A stretch of DNA of 51,108 nt, taken from CAG-877 sp963589235 (GTDB taxonomy: Bacteria; Bacillota_I; Bacilli_A; RF39; UBA660). The notes under the pieces were generated by a model that did no database searches, was not told the DNA's origin, and saw only the letters and a program-made list of their open reading frames with translations. The first letter of the stretch is position 1, and the number at the start of each line of letters is the position of its first letter. Made by a program: the position numbers and the translations under genes. Where the stretch lies: assembly GCA_963589235.1 (NCBI GenBank), contig CAVAJX010000038.1, positions 1 through 51,108 of the forward strand, written 5' to 3'. Of the stretch, positions 1 to 8,868 are shown one piece after another.

Positions 1-61
1 ATATAGTAATTGTACCAAAAATTTATTGCGAAGAAAATTTACTCTTTTTTACTGACTGATA

Positions 62-90
62 TTGAAAGATTTGACAAACTAAGATATAAT
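62..90 (+). promoter_or_regulatory. Sigma-A-type promoter of the noc-like gene
   Basis: The sequence shows TTGAAA at 62-67 and TATAAT at 85-90 with a 17-base spacer. The start codon follows 33 bases downstream of the -10 box, after a GAGGG ribosome binding site at 112-116. Confidence 0.6.
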
Positions 91-123
91 ATAATAGAGA
101 AAGAATAAAGCGAGGGATGCAAA

Positions 124-1443
124 ATGAATACAGAAACAAAAGACGAAGTTGTTTATTTATATTTAGACGACATAATTCCAAACCGTTTTCAACCAAGAGA
201 AGTATTTGACGAAAAAGCACTAAAAGAATTAGCAGTTTCAATTAAAGAACATGGTGTTATTCAGCCAATAATCGTACGTCGTGTAAACGGAAAATATGAA
301 ATAATTGCTGGAGAACGTCGTTATAAAGCATCAGCATTAGCTGGTATGACAAAGATCCCTGCTATTATAAGAGATTTAGATGATAAAGAAAGTTCTAAAG
401 TAGCCTTACTTGAAAACTTACAAAGAAAAAATCTTAATCCAATAGAAGAAGCTAGAACATATCAAAAAATTCTTGAAATAGATCAAATGACTCAAGATGA
501 ATTAGCCAAAACAATGGGTAAGAGTCAGTCAGCCGTAGCTAACAAATTAAGACTATTATCATTATCAGATGAAGTTCAAGATTCATTATTGAAAGAACAA
601 ATTTCCGAAAGACATGCTAGAGCCTTACTAAATATTTCAGATGCTAAGAAGCAAAAAGAAATGTTAAAAAAAGTAATAAGCAATAAAATGACAGTAAGAA
701 CATTGGAAGAGGAGATATCAAAAATGAACGGAACGCCATCAAATGAAAATATTCAGTCTGTAAGAACCACATTAACAAATAATGCTACACCTATAATGCC
801 AACAACAGATATGCCAGAAGATATGTCAAATTATGGAAAAGTAACAATAGCTCCACCAATAGAAAACGGTCCAGCTAGTCAAGAACAAAAGTTTATTAAC
901 TATGGTGAAATTGATAAAGAAGCCGTAGAAGAGCCTAAAAATTCATATTATAATCAAGTTGCAGTTCAACCTGTTGATGTAAATACAATAAAAGAACAAG
1001 CCATTGATATAACACCAGGAAATGATACACCATCCGCTGACTTAGATAATTTATTAAATATTCAAGCACCAGCTAGTAGCAAATATCCTCAAGTAAAAGC
1101 ACGTCCAACACAAGATTATATGACACCAGCAGAAGCAATTGTTAAAGGTGATGCCGAAGCTCCTGATGAGTCAATTAAAGATTACTTCCAAATGCCTAAT
1201 ATCAAGGCAACAGACTTTTCACAAGGAGTAAATCAAGCTGCAGCTATGCCAGCTCAACAGTCAATTTCAAGTATCATGAGTAATCCAAACCCAGTTCAAA
1301 ATACTGGTGCTTATACAACCGAAGAGATTATGGCTAAAATCAGAGACGTAGTAAAAGACATAGAAAGTCATGGTAACAAAATTACTTTTGATGAAATGAA
1401 TTTTGCAACAGCTTATCAAGTAATCATTAAAGTAGATAAATAA
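124..1443 (+). CDS. noc: ParB/Noc-family DNA-binding protein with a long C-terminal extension
   Basis: This is a ParB-type CTPase/DNA-binding protein. The ParB N-domain spans about residues 10-105, with GERRYKA at 63-69 and ENLQRKNLNPIE at 97-108, and is followed by a KorB-like helix-turn-helix at about 120-145. It lies directly before soj and spo0J, the position of nucleoid occlusion factor Noc in Bacillus. Noc spreads from its own sites and blocks division over the chromosome. Two points argue for caution. The usual N-terminal membrane-binding amphipathic helix is not seen, because the protein starts directly before the ParB domain. It is also 439 residues long instead of about 285: residues 205-390 are a P/Q/N/T-rich, probably disordered stretch, followed by a short C-terminal domain. 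A second ParB paralogue is the alternative reading. Confidence 0.8.
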   Translation: MNTETKDEVVYLYLDDIIPNRFQPREVFDEKALKELAVSIKEHGVIQPIIVRRVNGKYEIIAGERRYKASALAGMTKIPAIIRDLDDKESSKVALLENLQRKNLNPIEEARTYQKILEIDQMTQDELAKTMGKSQSAVANKLRLLSLSDEVQDSLLKEQISERHARALLNISDAKKQKEMLKKVISNKMTVRTLEEEISKMNGTPSNENIQSVRTTLTNNATPIMPTTDMPEDMSNYGKVTIAPPIENGPASQEQKFINYGEIDKEAVEEPKNSYYNQVAVQPVDVNTIKEQAIDITPGNDTPSADLDNLLNIQAPASSKYPQVKARPTQDYMTPAEAIVKGDAEAPDESIKDYFQMPNIKATDFSQGVNQAAAMPAQQSISSIMSNPNPVQNTGAYTTEEIMAKIRDVVKDIESHGNKITFDEMNFATAYQVIIKVDK

Positions 1444-1469
1444 AAGGTAGATAATTCTACTTTTTTTTA
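1442..1469 (+). terminator. Rho-independent terminator after the noc-like gene
   Basis: AGGTAGA (1445-1451) pairs with TCTACTT (1456-1462), including one G-U pair, around a 4-base loop. A run of eight T follows. The stem is weak, so read-through into soj is likely. Confidence 0.5.
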
Positions 1470-1537
1470 ACAAAAACATTTAAAAAAGTTCAATTGTTTG
1501 ATACAATAATTAAGTAAAATTGAAAATGGGTGATTAG

Positions 1538-2326
1538 ATGGGAAAGGTTATATCATTAGTAAATCAAAAAGGTGGAGTAGGAAAAACAACGACAAGTATC
1601 AATCTTTCTGCATCACTAGCAGTATTAGGGAAAAATGTTTTATTAATAGATTTAGATCCTCAAGGTAATACAACTACTGGTGTAGGAATAAATAAGGGAG
1701 AAATTGAACGTAGTATATATGATGTTTTAATAGACGAATGTACAATAACAGAAGCTATTATCAAAACAAAATATAAAAACTTATATGTTTTACCTGCAAC
1801 AATAAATTTAGCCGGAATTGATATTGAATTAGTAGAAAAAAGTAAACAAGAAAATGGTTTTCAAAAAGGTGAGCAATTAAAAAGACATATAGAAGGAATT
1901 AAAGATAGTTTCGATTATATAATAATAGACTGTCCACCTTCTTTGGGTGTTATAACAACAAATGCATTAACTGCTTCTAACTCAGTTATAATACCAGTAC
2001 AATGTGAATTCTTTGCTCTAGAAGGAATAACACAGCTATTAAAAACTATTATGTTAGCACAAAAAACATTAAATCCAGACTTAGTAATCGAAGGTGTTTT
2101 ACTAACTATGTTAGATTCTAGAACAAATCTAGGCTTTGAAGTAGTAGAAGATATCAGAAAATTCTTTAAAGAAAAAGTATACAACACAATAATTCCAAGA
2201 TTAGTAAGATTAACAGAGGCTCCATCACACGGAGAACCTATAATAGTTTATGATCCAAAAAGTAGAGGATCAGAAGCTTATATAAATTTAGCAAAGGAAG
2301 TGATTGCGAGAAATGGAAACAACTAA
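1538..2326 (+). CDS. soj: ParA-family chromosome partitioning ATPase Soj
   Basis: This ParA/MinD-type ATPase drives chromosome origin segregation together with ParB, and in Bacillus it also tunes DnaA. The deviant Walker A motif KGGVGKTT lies at residues 11-18, the A'-type DLDPQGN at 38-44, and the Walker B region IIIDCPPS at about 126-133. The 262-residue length is normal for the family. Its 3' end overlaps the following parB gene, as in the classical soj-spo0J pair, which gives coupled translation. The start ATG follows GGGTGA. Confidence 0.95.
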   Translation: MGKVISLVNQKGGVGKTTTSINLSASLAVLGKNVLLIDLDPQGNTTTGVGINKGEIERSIYDVLIDECTITEAIIKTKYKNLYVLPATINLAGIDIELVEKSKQENGFQKGEQLKRHIEGIKDSFDYIIIDCPPSLGVITTNALTASNSVIIPVQCEFFALEGITQLLKTIMLAQKTLNPDLVIEGVLLTMLDSRTNLGFEVVEDIRKFFKEKVYNTIIPRLVRLTEAPSHGEPIIVYDPKSRGSEAYINLAKEVIARNGNN

Positions 2327-3215
2327 CAACAATAAAAGAAGAGCCTTAGGTAGAGGATTAGAAGAATTATTCTATAATGAGCCAATTGATTACAACAAAG
2401 TAGAAGAAAAAATACTAACAGAAACCCCAAAAGATGAAATCAAAATGGTAAAAATAGATGAATTAAGAAGTAATCCATACCAGCCAAGAAAAGTATTTGA
2501 TGAAACAGCACTTCAAGAATTAGCCGCATCAATTAAAGAACATGGTGTATTTCAACCTATAATAATTAAAAAGAGTATTAAAGGATATGAAATAATAGCA
2601 GGTGAGCGAAGAGTAAAGGCCTCAAAATTAGCAGGTTTAGACGAAATACCAGCCATAATTCGTGATTTTTCAGATGACGAAATGATGGAAATTGCTCTAC
2701 TTGAAAACTTACAAAGAGAAAATTTAAATGCGATAGAAGAAGCAAATGCTTACAAAAAATTACTAGAAACATTAGAATTAACTCAAGAACAACTATCAAA
2801 TAGACTAGGTAAAAGTAGAAGTCATATTACAAACATGATAGGTCTATTGAACTTACCAGAAGAAGTACAAAAACTACTTAGTAGTAAAGAAATAAGTGCT
2901 GGACATGCAAGAATAATAAGCAAACTAGAAAATCAAGAGCAGCAAATAAGTCTTGCTAAAAAAGTAGTAAATGAAGGACTAAGTGTTAGACAACTAGAAG
3001 ATATTACACATTCTAATGAAAAGTTCTTAAGAGTACACGAAATTAAAAGAAAAACAAAAGAGACAAGTTCAGAATATATGTATTTACAAGAAGAACTATG
3101 TGAAAAATTAGGTACAAAAGTAAAAATTAAAACTAATAAAATAGAAATCAGTTTTGTTAACGGAAATGATCTAAATAGACTATTAGAAATAATGAATTTA
3201 GAATCAAGGAGGTAA
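2313..3215 (+). CDS. spo0J: ParB-family centromere-binding protein Spo0J
   Basis: This is the canonical ParB partner of Soj. It is predicted to bind parS sites, clamp DNA in a CTP-dependent manner and load SMC. It has the N-terminal RALGRGLEELF segment that stimulates ParA, the ParB box with GERRVKA, a KorB-like helix-turn-helix (QLSNRLGKSRSHITN) and a C-terminal dimerisation region. I prefer the ATG at 2313. An in-frame TTG at 2304 is only 3 bases from the AAGGAAG ribosome binding site. The gene overlaps soj by 14 bases. I did not see a parS-like palindrome in the window. Confidence 0.93.
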   Translation: METTNNNKRRALGRGLEELFYNEPIDYNKVEEKILTETPKDEIKMVKIDELRSNPYQPRKVFDETALQELAASIKEHGVFQPIIIKKSIKGYEIIAGERRVKASKLAGLDEIPAIIRDFSDDEMMEIALLENLQRENLNAIEEANAYKKLLETLELTQEQLSNRLGKSRSHITNMIGLLNLPEEVQKLLSSKEISAGHARIISKLENQEQQISLAKKVVNEGLSVRQLEDITHSNEKFLRVHEIKRKTKETSSEYMYLQEELCEKLGTKVKIKTNKIEISFVNGNDLNRLLEIMNLESRR

Positions 3216-3218
3216 TAC

Positions 3219-4034
3219 ATGTTAAAACTGACTGAAAATATAGAAGTTGATATAATTAATTTAATTCTTCCTGTAATATATATATTAATAGGAATGGTAA
3301 TCTACAAAGTCTTAAAAAGAATTATTGATAGAAGTATAAACATAGAAAGAATAACTTTAAAATCACATAAACAAAGAGCAGAAACAATAAAAATGTTAAT
3401 ACTAAATATAATTAAATACATAACAGTAATATTAGTATTATTAGCAATTCTTTCTAACTTTGGAATAAACGTTAAGTCAATTTTAGCAGGATTAGGAATT
3501 ACAACTGCCATTATTGGTTTAGCCTTCCAAGACTTAGCAAAAGACTTAATAGCAGGTATTTCAATAATTACTGAAAATCAATATGAAGTAGGAGATACCA
3601 TAGAAGTAGATGGATTCATGGGAGAAGTTGTATTTTTAGGTCTAAAAACAACAAAGATTAGAGACTATAAAGGCGCAACAAAAATAATAGCAAATCACAA
3701 CATGGATAAAATAATTAATTATAGTCTACATGACTCATTAGCTGTAGTAGATATAGGAACAAGCTATGAAAATACAACAGAAGAAATAGAAAAAGTATTA
3801 ACTGATTTAGCAACTAATCTAAAAGGAAAAATAAAAGATGCCACTGGTGACATTGAAATTTTAGGAATAAATAGACTTGCAGACTCAGCTGTTGAATATC
3901 GAGTTACTGTACCAGTAAAACCTATGAAACAGTTTGCAACCGAAAGATTCTTACGCAAAGAAATTAAAGATGCCTTTGATAAATCAGGAATAAATATCCC
4001 ATATCCACAAATAGAGGTGCACAATGGAAAATAA
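3219..4034 (+). CDS. Small-conductance mechanosensitive channel (MscS family)
   Basis: This is a tension-gated membrane channel that releases solutes on osmotic downshock. Three hydrophobic helices lie at about residues 10-30, 60-80 and 85-112. The last one, with GITTAIIGLAFQDLAKD, is the pore-lining TM3 signature. A cytoplasmic beta domain follows (VGDTIEVDGFMGEV) and then a C-terminal alpha/beta domain. The 271 residues match the short MscS/YkuT class. An AGGAGG ribosome binding site precedes the ATG. It is co-transcribed with spo0J, 3 bases downstream, and its last 11 bases overlap the next gene. Confidence 0.9.
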   Translation: MLKLTENIEVDIINLILPVIYILIGMVIYKVLKRIIDRSINIERITLKSHKQRAETIKMLILNIIKYITVILVLLAILSNFGINVKSILAGLGITTAIIGLAFQDLAKDLIAGISIITENQYEVGDTIEVDGFMGEVVFLGLKTTKIRDYKGATKIIANHNMDKIINYSLHDSLAVVDIGTSYENTTEEIEKVLTDLATNLKGKIKDATGDIEILGINRLADSAVEYRVTVPVKPMKQFATERFLRKEIKDAFDKSGINIPYPQIEVHNGK

Positions 4035-4218
4035 AGAATATACAATAGGAACAAAAGTCATCATGAAAAAACAACATCCTTGTGGTGCTAACTCATGGGA
4101 AATAACTAGACTAGGTGCCGACATAAAAATAAAATGTCTAAACTGTGGTAGAACAGTATTAATACCTAGAATTGATTTTAATAAAAAAATTAAGAAAATA
4201 ATTACAGAGGAGGAATAA
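4024..4218 (+). CDS. DUF951 family small protein
   Basis: This 64-residue protein matches DUF951, a small conserved Firmicute protein of unknown role usually encoded near dnaN, parB and ychF. Conserved features seen are G-T-K-V-x-M-K-K-x-H-P-C-G near the N-terminus and a C-L-N-C-G-R segment, so Cys and His residues could bind a metal. It overlaps mscS by 11 bases. Its position two genes before ychF agrees with origin-proximal synteny in streptococci. I do not propose a function. Confidence 0.85.
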   Translation: MENKEYTIGTKVIMKKQHPCGANSWEITRLGADIKIKCLNCGRTVLIPRIDFNKKIKKIITEEE

Positions 4219-4219
4219 A

Positions 4220-5815
4220 ATGTTTCAAAAGAAAAAACTCCGCTTAAAGAAATTTTATTTTCATCCAACAACGACCCTAATCCTCTTAACATTTGGCCTA
4301 ATAATTTTAAGTGCTATATTATCAGGATTAGAAATGCAGGCTACATATAATACAGTAAATATTAATACAAAAGAACTAGAACCAACACTAATAGCTGTTG
4401 AAAATATGTTAAGCTTTGATGGAATAAAATATATCATAAGTAGTGCAACAAGAAACTTTATTAGTTTTGCTCCATTAGGTACATTGTTAATATCATTACT
4501 TGGTTTAACCATTGCTGAATCAACAGGTATGTTAGAAACTATTACCAGAAGAAAACTAAAAAAGATGCCAAAAAATGCTCTAACATTTATTTTGATCTTT
4601 GTAGCAACAATTTCATCATTAATTAACGAAGTTGGCTATGCAATACTAATACCTTTAGCAGCCTTAATATACTTTATGAATGATAGAAATCCAATTCTTG
4701 GTATTGTAACAGCATTCGTAGGAGTTGCCTTTGGCTATGGTGTATCAATATTTGTAGGAACAATGGAATCATCCTTAATAGAATATACAAAAAATGCTAC
4801 ACTTTTAGTTGATGATACAGCTCATATAGCCCTAACTTCAAATCTTATCTTTATAATAGCTGCTTCAGTTATACTATCAATAGTAGGAACTATTATTATT
4901 GAAAAAATAATAGCGCCAAAGATAGGAAAATATAAAAAAGATGAAGAAATGGCTCAAACAGAAAAATATAGTATTGTTAATACTGAAGAAACACAACAAA
5001 TTGAATTAGAAAAAGAAAAAAGAGAAAAAACAGGTTTGAAATATGCCTTAATTACAGGAATTGTAGTCCTATTATTATTCATCTGGTCACTAATTCCTAA
5101 TCTTCCATACTCTGGTTTATTACTAGATATGTCTGAAACAACATACTTAAATCAAGTATTTGGTGAAAATGCCTATTTCCAAAATGCTTTTACCTACTTA
5201 GTATCACTTTTATTCTTCCTAACAGGAATTGCCTATGGTATAGGAGCACATACAATAAAAAGTGATTCAAAACTAATAGAAAAAGCAAGTGATAATTTTT
5301 CAAAACTGGGTAGTATGTTTATTCTAATGTTTGTTGCCGCTCAATTTATAGCAATATTTAAAAAGACAAATATAGGTACAGTAATAGCTTGCTGGCTAGC
5401 AAATGCTTTAGAAATATTAGACTTTACTGGTATTCCTTTAATTATAGTAACTCTAATATTTATAGCCATAGCAAACATATTCTTAACTGGTACCGCAACA
5501 AAATGGATGATTTTTGCTCCAATAGTTGTACCAAAATTTTTACAGTCAAACATTTCACCAGAGTTTGCTCAAATAGTAATGCGTGCTGGTGACTCAATGA
5601 CTAAAGGTTTCACACCAATATTAGCAGCCTTTATTATATATCTAGGCTATCTAAATATATATAACTTAAACAAAAACAAACCATACTCAATTACCAAAGC
5701 TATGAAACTAATAACACCATATTTCTTATTAATTTCATTAACCTGGATTTTATTGGTAGTAGGTTGGTACATATCAGGTCTTCCAATAGGACCAGGAGTA
5801 TATCCAACATTATAG
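4220..5815 (+). CDS. AbgT-family transporter
   Basis: This is a polytopic membrane protein of 531 residues with about a dozen hydrophobic segments. It matches the AbgT family (AbgT, YdaH, MtrF), described as p-aminobenzoyl-glutamate importers or sulfonamide exporters. Conserved-looking reentrant segments include SLINEVGYAILIPLAALIY and GTATKWMIFAPIVVP, followed by AGDSMTKGFTP near the C-terminus. A charged, K/E-rich cytoplasmic loop lies at about residues 230-275. It starts two bases after the DUF951 stop with a strong GAGGAGG ribosome binding site and ends on a strong terminator, so it closes this operon. The substrate cannot be told from sequence. Confidence 0.85.
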   Translation: MFQKKKLRLKKFYFHPTTTLILLTFGLIILSAILSGLEMQATYNTVNINTKELEPTLIAVENMLSFDGIKYIISSATRNFISFAPLGTLLISLLGLTIAESTGMLETITRRKLKKMPKNALTFILIFVATISSLINEVGYAILIPLAALIYFMNDRNPILGIVTAFVGVAFGYGVSIFVGTMESSLIEYTKNATLLVDDTAHIALTSNLIFIIAASVILSIVGTIIIEKIIAPKIGKYKKDEEMAQTEKYSIVNTEETQQIELEKEKREKTGLKYALITGIVVLLLFIWSLIPNLPYSGLLLDMSETTYLNQVFGENAYFQNAFTYLVSLLFFLTGIAYGIGAHTIKSDSKLIEKASDNFSKLGSMFILMFVAAQFIAIFKKTNIGTVIACWLANALEILDFTGIPLIIVTLIFIAIANIFLTGTATKWMIFAPIVVPKFLQSNISPEFAQIVMRAGDSMTKGFTPILAAFIIYLGYLNIYNLNKNKPYSITKAMKLITPYFLLISLTWILLVVGWYISGLPIGPGVYPTL

Positions 5816-5835
5816 CACCCGTTCGGGTGTTTTTA
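5816..5835 (+). terminator. Rho-independent terminator of the noc-to-abgT operon
   Basis: CACCCG (5816-5821) and CGGGTG (5824-5829) form a perfect stem with a TT loop, followed by five T. It lies immediately after the transporter stop codon. Confidence 0.85.
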
Positions 5836-5862
5836 ATTTTTATATTTAAAAAGAAAAACTTA

Positions 5863-5871
5863 TGTTATAAT
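5863..5871 (+). promoter_or_regulatory. Extended -10 promoter of ychF
   Basis: TGT followed by TATAAT (5866-5871) is an extended -10 element. No good -35 box lies 16-18 bases upstream. Confidence 0.5.
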
Positions 5872-5894
5872 AAGACAAGAAAAGAGGTATTTAT

Positions 5895-6995
5895 ATGAGT
5901 TTAACAGCTGGAATAGTGGGCCTACCAAATGTAGGAAAATCAACTTTATTTAATGCAATAACTAATCAAAAAATATTAGCTGAAAACTATCCATTCGCAA
6001 CAATAGAGCCAAATGTTGGAGTAGTAACAGTACCAGATGAAAGAATGGATAAATTAAAAGAAATGTATAATCCAAATAGATTTATACCAACAGCATACGA
6101 ATTTACAGATATTGCAGGTTTAGTAAAAGGAGCTTCACAAGGAGAAGGTTTAGGTAATAAATTCCTATCTCACATACGTGAAGTAGATGCCATAGTAGAA
6201 GTAGTAAGATGTTTTGATGATGGAAAAATAATCCATGTAGAAGGAAATATAGATCCAATTAGAGACATTGAAACAATCAATCTAGAACTAGCTATAGCCG
6301 ATTTAGATGTCATTAATAATAGATTAGAACGTGTTGCTAAAAAAGCCCGTACTACAAAGAATAAAGATGATTTACTAGAAGTAGAAGTCCTAGAAAAGTG
6401 TAAAAAAGCCTTAGAAGAAAATACACCAATAAGACAATTAGGCTTAAATGAAGAAGAAAAGAAAATAATAAAGTCTTATAGCTTTTTAACATTAAAGCCA
6501 ATAATATATCTTGCTAATATAAAAGAAAGCGAACTTGGTAATCCAGACAACGAATACGTAAAAGTAGTAAAAGATTATGCTGCTAAAGAAAATGCTAAAG
6601 TAGTTAGTCTTTGTGCAAAAGTTGAAGAAGAGCTAAGTGAACTATCAAAAGAAGATAAAAAAGAAATGTTAGAAGGACTAGGATTAGATGCATCAGGATT
6701 AGATAAATTAATAACCGCAACATATGACATTCTAGGTCTAGCAACATATTTTACTGTCGGAAAAGATGAAGTACGTGCTTGGACATTTAAAAAAGGTATG
6801 AATGCCAAACAATGTGCTGGTATAATTCATACAGATTTTGAAAAAGGATTTATCCGTGCTGAAGTAATTTCATATACTGACTTAATTGAACTTGGTAGTG
6901 AATTAAAAGTAAAAGAAGCAGGAAAAGCTAGACTAGAAGGAAAAGATTATTTAATGCAAGATGGAGATATCTGCCATTTTAGATTTAATGTATAA
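5895..6995 (+). CDS. ychF: Redox-regulated Obg-like ATPase YchF
   Basis: This is a cytoplasmic OBG-family P-loop NTPase that prefers ATP and binds ribosomes. The G1 motif GLPNVGKST lies near the N-terminus, followed by NYPFATIEPNVG and the G3 region DIAGLVKGASQGEGLGNKF. A coiled-coil insertion follows, and a C-terminal TGS domain begins at about residue 280 (AWTFKKGMNAKQCAGIIHTDF). The 366-residue length is typical. It starts after AGAGGT and its own promoter. The neighbourhood (parB, DUF951, ychF, rpsF) is the usual Firmicute one. Confidence 0.96.
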   Translation: MSLTAGIVGLPNVGKSTLFNAITNQKILAENYPFATIEPNVGVVTVPDERMDKLKEMYNPNRFIPTAYEFTDIAGLVKGASQGEGLGNKFLSHIREVDAIVEVVRCFDDGKIIHVEGNIDPIRDIETINLELAIADLDVINNRLERVAKKARTTKNKDDLLEVEVLEKCKKALEENTPIRQLGLNEEEKKIIKSYSFLTLKPIIYLANIKESELGNPDNEYVKVVKDYAAKENAKVVSLCAKVEEELSELSKEDKKEMLEGLGLDASGLDKLITATYDILGLATYFTVGKDEVRAWTFKKGMNAKQCAGIIHTDFEKGFIRAEVISYTDLIELGSELKVKEAGKARLEGKDYLMQDGDICHFRFNV

Positions 6996-7027
6996 AAATT
7001 ACACCAATTAAAAATAAAGGAAAAAGT

Positions 7028-7804
7028 ATGAAAAAACTAGTAATTTTTGAAACAAATAATAAAGACGGTATTATGAGTAGAAGTAAAAAGTTCTATCCAG
7101 ATACTTATAGTGAAGAAGATATAAAGCAAGACTTTTTAAAAGTACGTCAAAAAGTAGGTGAAAAATACGGTTTTTCAGGTTTGAAAATACTTCAGCCTGC
7201 TCAAAAAGATGTAGAGGCAAATCTTGATTATCCAGATGGAACATATAAAAGAATAGATGATACTTGCTTATTAAAAGAAGATTTATGGTATGAAACAATA
7301 CCGGCAGATATATTAGTAATCAATTCTAATTATCCAAGTGTCGTTATTGGTCATAGAGCGGCAGACTGTCCAGTAATAATTGCCGAAGATAGAAAAAACC
7401 AAGTAGTATCAGTTTCCCACTCTGGAGCCTTACAAATAAACAGAAAAGTTCCAATGTATACCATAACTGCTCTTCAAAAAGAAGCTGGCAGTAATTTAAA
7501 TGATATTTATGTCTACATTGGTAGTTGTATAAAAAAAGAGTCATATATTTATGACCGTTATCCAAACTGGGCAACAAATACTTCTGTATGGGAAAACTGT
7601 ATAGAAAAAAAGGATAACTTATATTACATTGACTTAATAACCGCAATAATTAATCAATTAAATATACCTAAAGACCATATTACAATAAGTCCTGTTGATA
7701 CATATAAAGATCCAGATTACTATTCGCATTTATCAGAAGTAAAAAAAGAATCTAAACCTATAGGTCAAAACTTTGTAGGAGCATTTTATAAAGAACAAGG
7801 ATAG
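7028..7804 (+). CDS. Laccase-domain (PgeF/YfiH-like) multicopper polyphenol oxidase family protein
   Basis: The protein resembles the Cu-oxidase_4/YfiH family. Members act on purine nucleosides (phosphorylase or deaminase activity) or remove wrongly incorporated L-Ser from peptidoglycan precursors. The best signature is GHRAADCPVIIAEDRKN followed by VSVSHSGA, which matches the family's A-D-C-x-P and H-x-G-W-like metal-site blocks; a C-IKKESY block lies later. In the second block the usual Trp is replaced, so the match is diverged. It lies 32 bases after ychF and ends on a terminator. The reaction here is uncertain. Confidence 0.75.
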   Translation: MKKLVIFETNNKDGIMSRSKKFYPDTYSEEDIKQDFLKVRQKVGEKYGFSGLKILQPAQKDVEANLDYPDGTYKRIDDTCLLKEDLWYETIPADILVINSNYPSVVIGHRAADCPVIIAEDRKNQVVSVSHSGALQINRKVPMYTITALQKEAGSNLNDIYVYIGSCIKKESYIYDRYPNWATNTSVWENCIEKKDNLYYIDLITAIINQLNIPKDHITISPVDTYKDPDYYSHLSEVKKESKPIGQNFVGAFYKEQG

Positions 7805-7822
7805 TATTTTCTACTATCTTTT
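7800..7822 (+). terminator. Rho-independent terminator
   Basis: GATAGTA (7800-7806) pairs with TACTATC (7812-7818) around TTTTC, with a short T tail. The stem overlaps the stop codon of the laccase-domain gene. Confidence 0.75.
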
Positions 7823-7825
7823 AAG

Positions 7826-7854
7826 TTGCAAAAAAAACTTAAATTTGTTATAAT
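7826..7854 (+). promoter_or_regulatory. Promoter of the phosphoesterase gene
   Basis: TTGCAA (7826-7831) and TATAAT (7849-7854) are 17 bases apart, and TG one base before the -10 makes it an extended element. Confidence 0.7.
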
Positions 7855-7883
7855 ATGCTTCTAGCAAAAGAGGTGATACATTA

Positions 7884-8762
7884 ATGGGAAATTTAATTAA
7901 AAAAGTAGAAATTTACTCACCAAAAATATTAAGCAGTAAAAAAATATTTACATTATCTGATATACATAAAACAAACAAAAAAGGAACAACGCCCGGACTT
8001 GCACATTTAAGTATGATAGAAAAAGAACTAGCTTCAGAAATTGATGATATCGATTTTATACTTATACCTGGTGATATTATAAATGATACTGAAGACTTAG
8101 AAGATAATGATTTTAAAAGATTTTTAGCTTTTGAACTAGAAACTTTAACCCAAGGAAAACCAACGTTTATATCATATGGTAATCATGATCAAATGACAAA
8201 AGCTGCTTCAAATACTTGGCAAATAAGTTCTAGAAGACAATTAAAAGAAGCTTTAAGTCCTCTTTCTAATGTAACAGTATTAGAAAATTCAGAAGTACAG
8301 AACTTTCAAGAAGTATCAATATCCGCTTTTTCACCTGCATATCCTTATTATGAGTTAGAAAAAGAAAGTGAATCAGCTTTTATGACTGAATTTCTAGAAG
8401 AAATGGATAATAGTCTTTTTTCATCAGAACAATATAATATTTTATTAACACATGCTCCAAGTTCTATGATTAGCTTGATAAAAAGACGAGTTAATCTTTT
8501 AGAAACAAATCCAGATTTAGTAGTATCAGGACATATGCACAATGGACTGATTCCCTTATCTAAAAATGTCGGTCTAATATCTCCATCACATAAATTATTC
8601 CCTAAATATGCTCATGGTGTTACAGAAGAAAATGGAACAACATTTGTTATTAATGGAGCAGTAAATACAATGGTAGAGTCACCAACTATAAATAGTTTTT
8701 TCAAACCAAGTGCTAATATAATTACATTAAATCCATCTATACAAAAGGTAAAGAAAAAATAA
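7884..8762 (+). CDS. Calcineurin-like metallophosphoesterase
   Basis: This 292-residue enzyme has the full dinuclear-metal phosphoesterase motif series: D26-x-H28 (SDIH), GD64 (PGDIIND), GN100HD (YGNHD), a TH motif (LLTHAPSS) and GHMHNG near residue 216. These bind two metals and hydrolyse phosphoester bonds. The substrate cannot be inferred; YkuE-like lipid phosphoesterases and nucleotidases share this pattern. No signal peptide is seen. It is a single-gene unit with its own promoter, before the rpsF operon. Confidence 0.88.
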   Translation: MGNLIKKVEIYSPKILSSKKIFTLSDIHKTNKKGTTPGLAHLSMIEKELASEIDDIDFILIPGDIINDTEDLEDNDFKRFLAFELETLTQGKPTFISYGNHDQMTKAASNTWQISSRRQLKEALSPLSNVTVLENSEVQNFQEVSISAFSPAYPYYELEKESESAFMTEFLEEMDNSLFSSEQYNILLTHAPSSMISLIKRRVNLLETNPDLVVSGHMHNGLIPLSKNVGLISPSHKLFPKYAHGVTEENGTTFVINGAVNTMVESPTINSFFKPSANIITLNPSIQKVKKK

Positions 8763-8772
8763 TTAAAAGATA

Positions 8773-8801
8773 TAGACAAAATCTCATACATTTGTTATAA
8801 T
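8773..8801 (+). promoter_or_regulatory. Promoter of the rpsF-ssb-rpsR operon
   Basis: TAGACA (8773-8778) and TATAAT (8796-8801) are separated by 17 bases, with a TG extension before the -10. Confidence 0.75.
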
Positions 8802-8807
8802 ACATCC

Positions 8808-8851
8808 GAGTATTTAAAATACTCCTTGCTGTAATTACAGCCGAATAGTCC
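8808..8851 (+). promoter_or_regulatory. Probable S6:S18-binding autoregulatory leader
   Basis: The 5' UTR of rpsF contains two adjacent hairpins. GAGTAT (8808-8813) pairs with ATACTC (8819-8824), and GCTGTAATTACAGC (8828-8841) is a perfect inverted repeat. CCGAATAGTCC follows at once. In many bacteria the rpsF leader carries a CCG-containing motif that the S6:S18 complex binds to repress its own operon. The location and the CCG fit that class. I infer the identity and cannot run a covariance model. Confidence 0.55.
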
Positions 8852-8868
8852 AAAAGGAGGTGTAAGAA

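Noticed and set aside
4261..4512. Antisense open frames over the AbgT and many other genes
   Set aside because: They are shadows of the real genes in another frame, without ribosome binding sites or recognisable domains.
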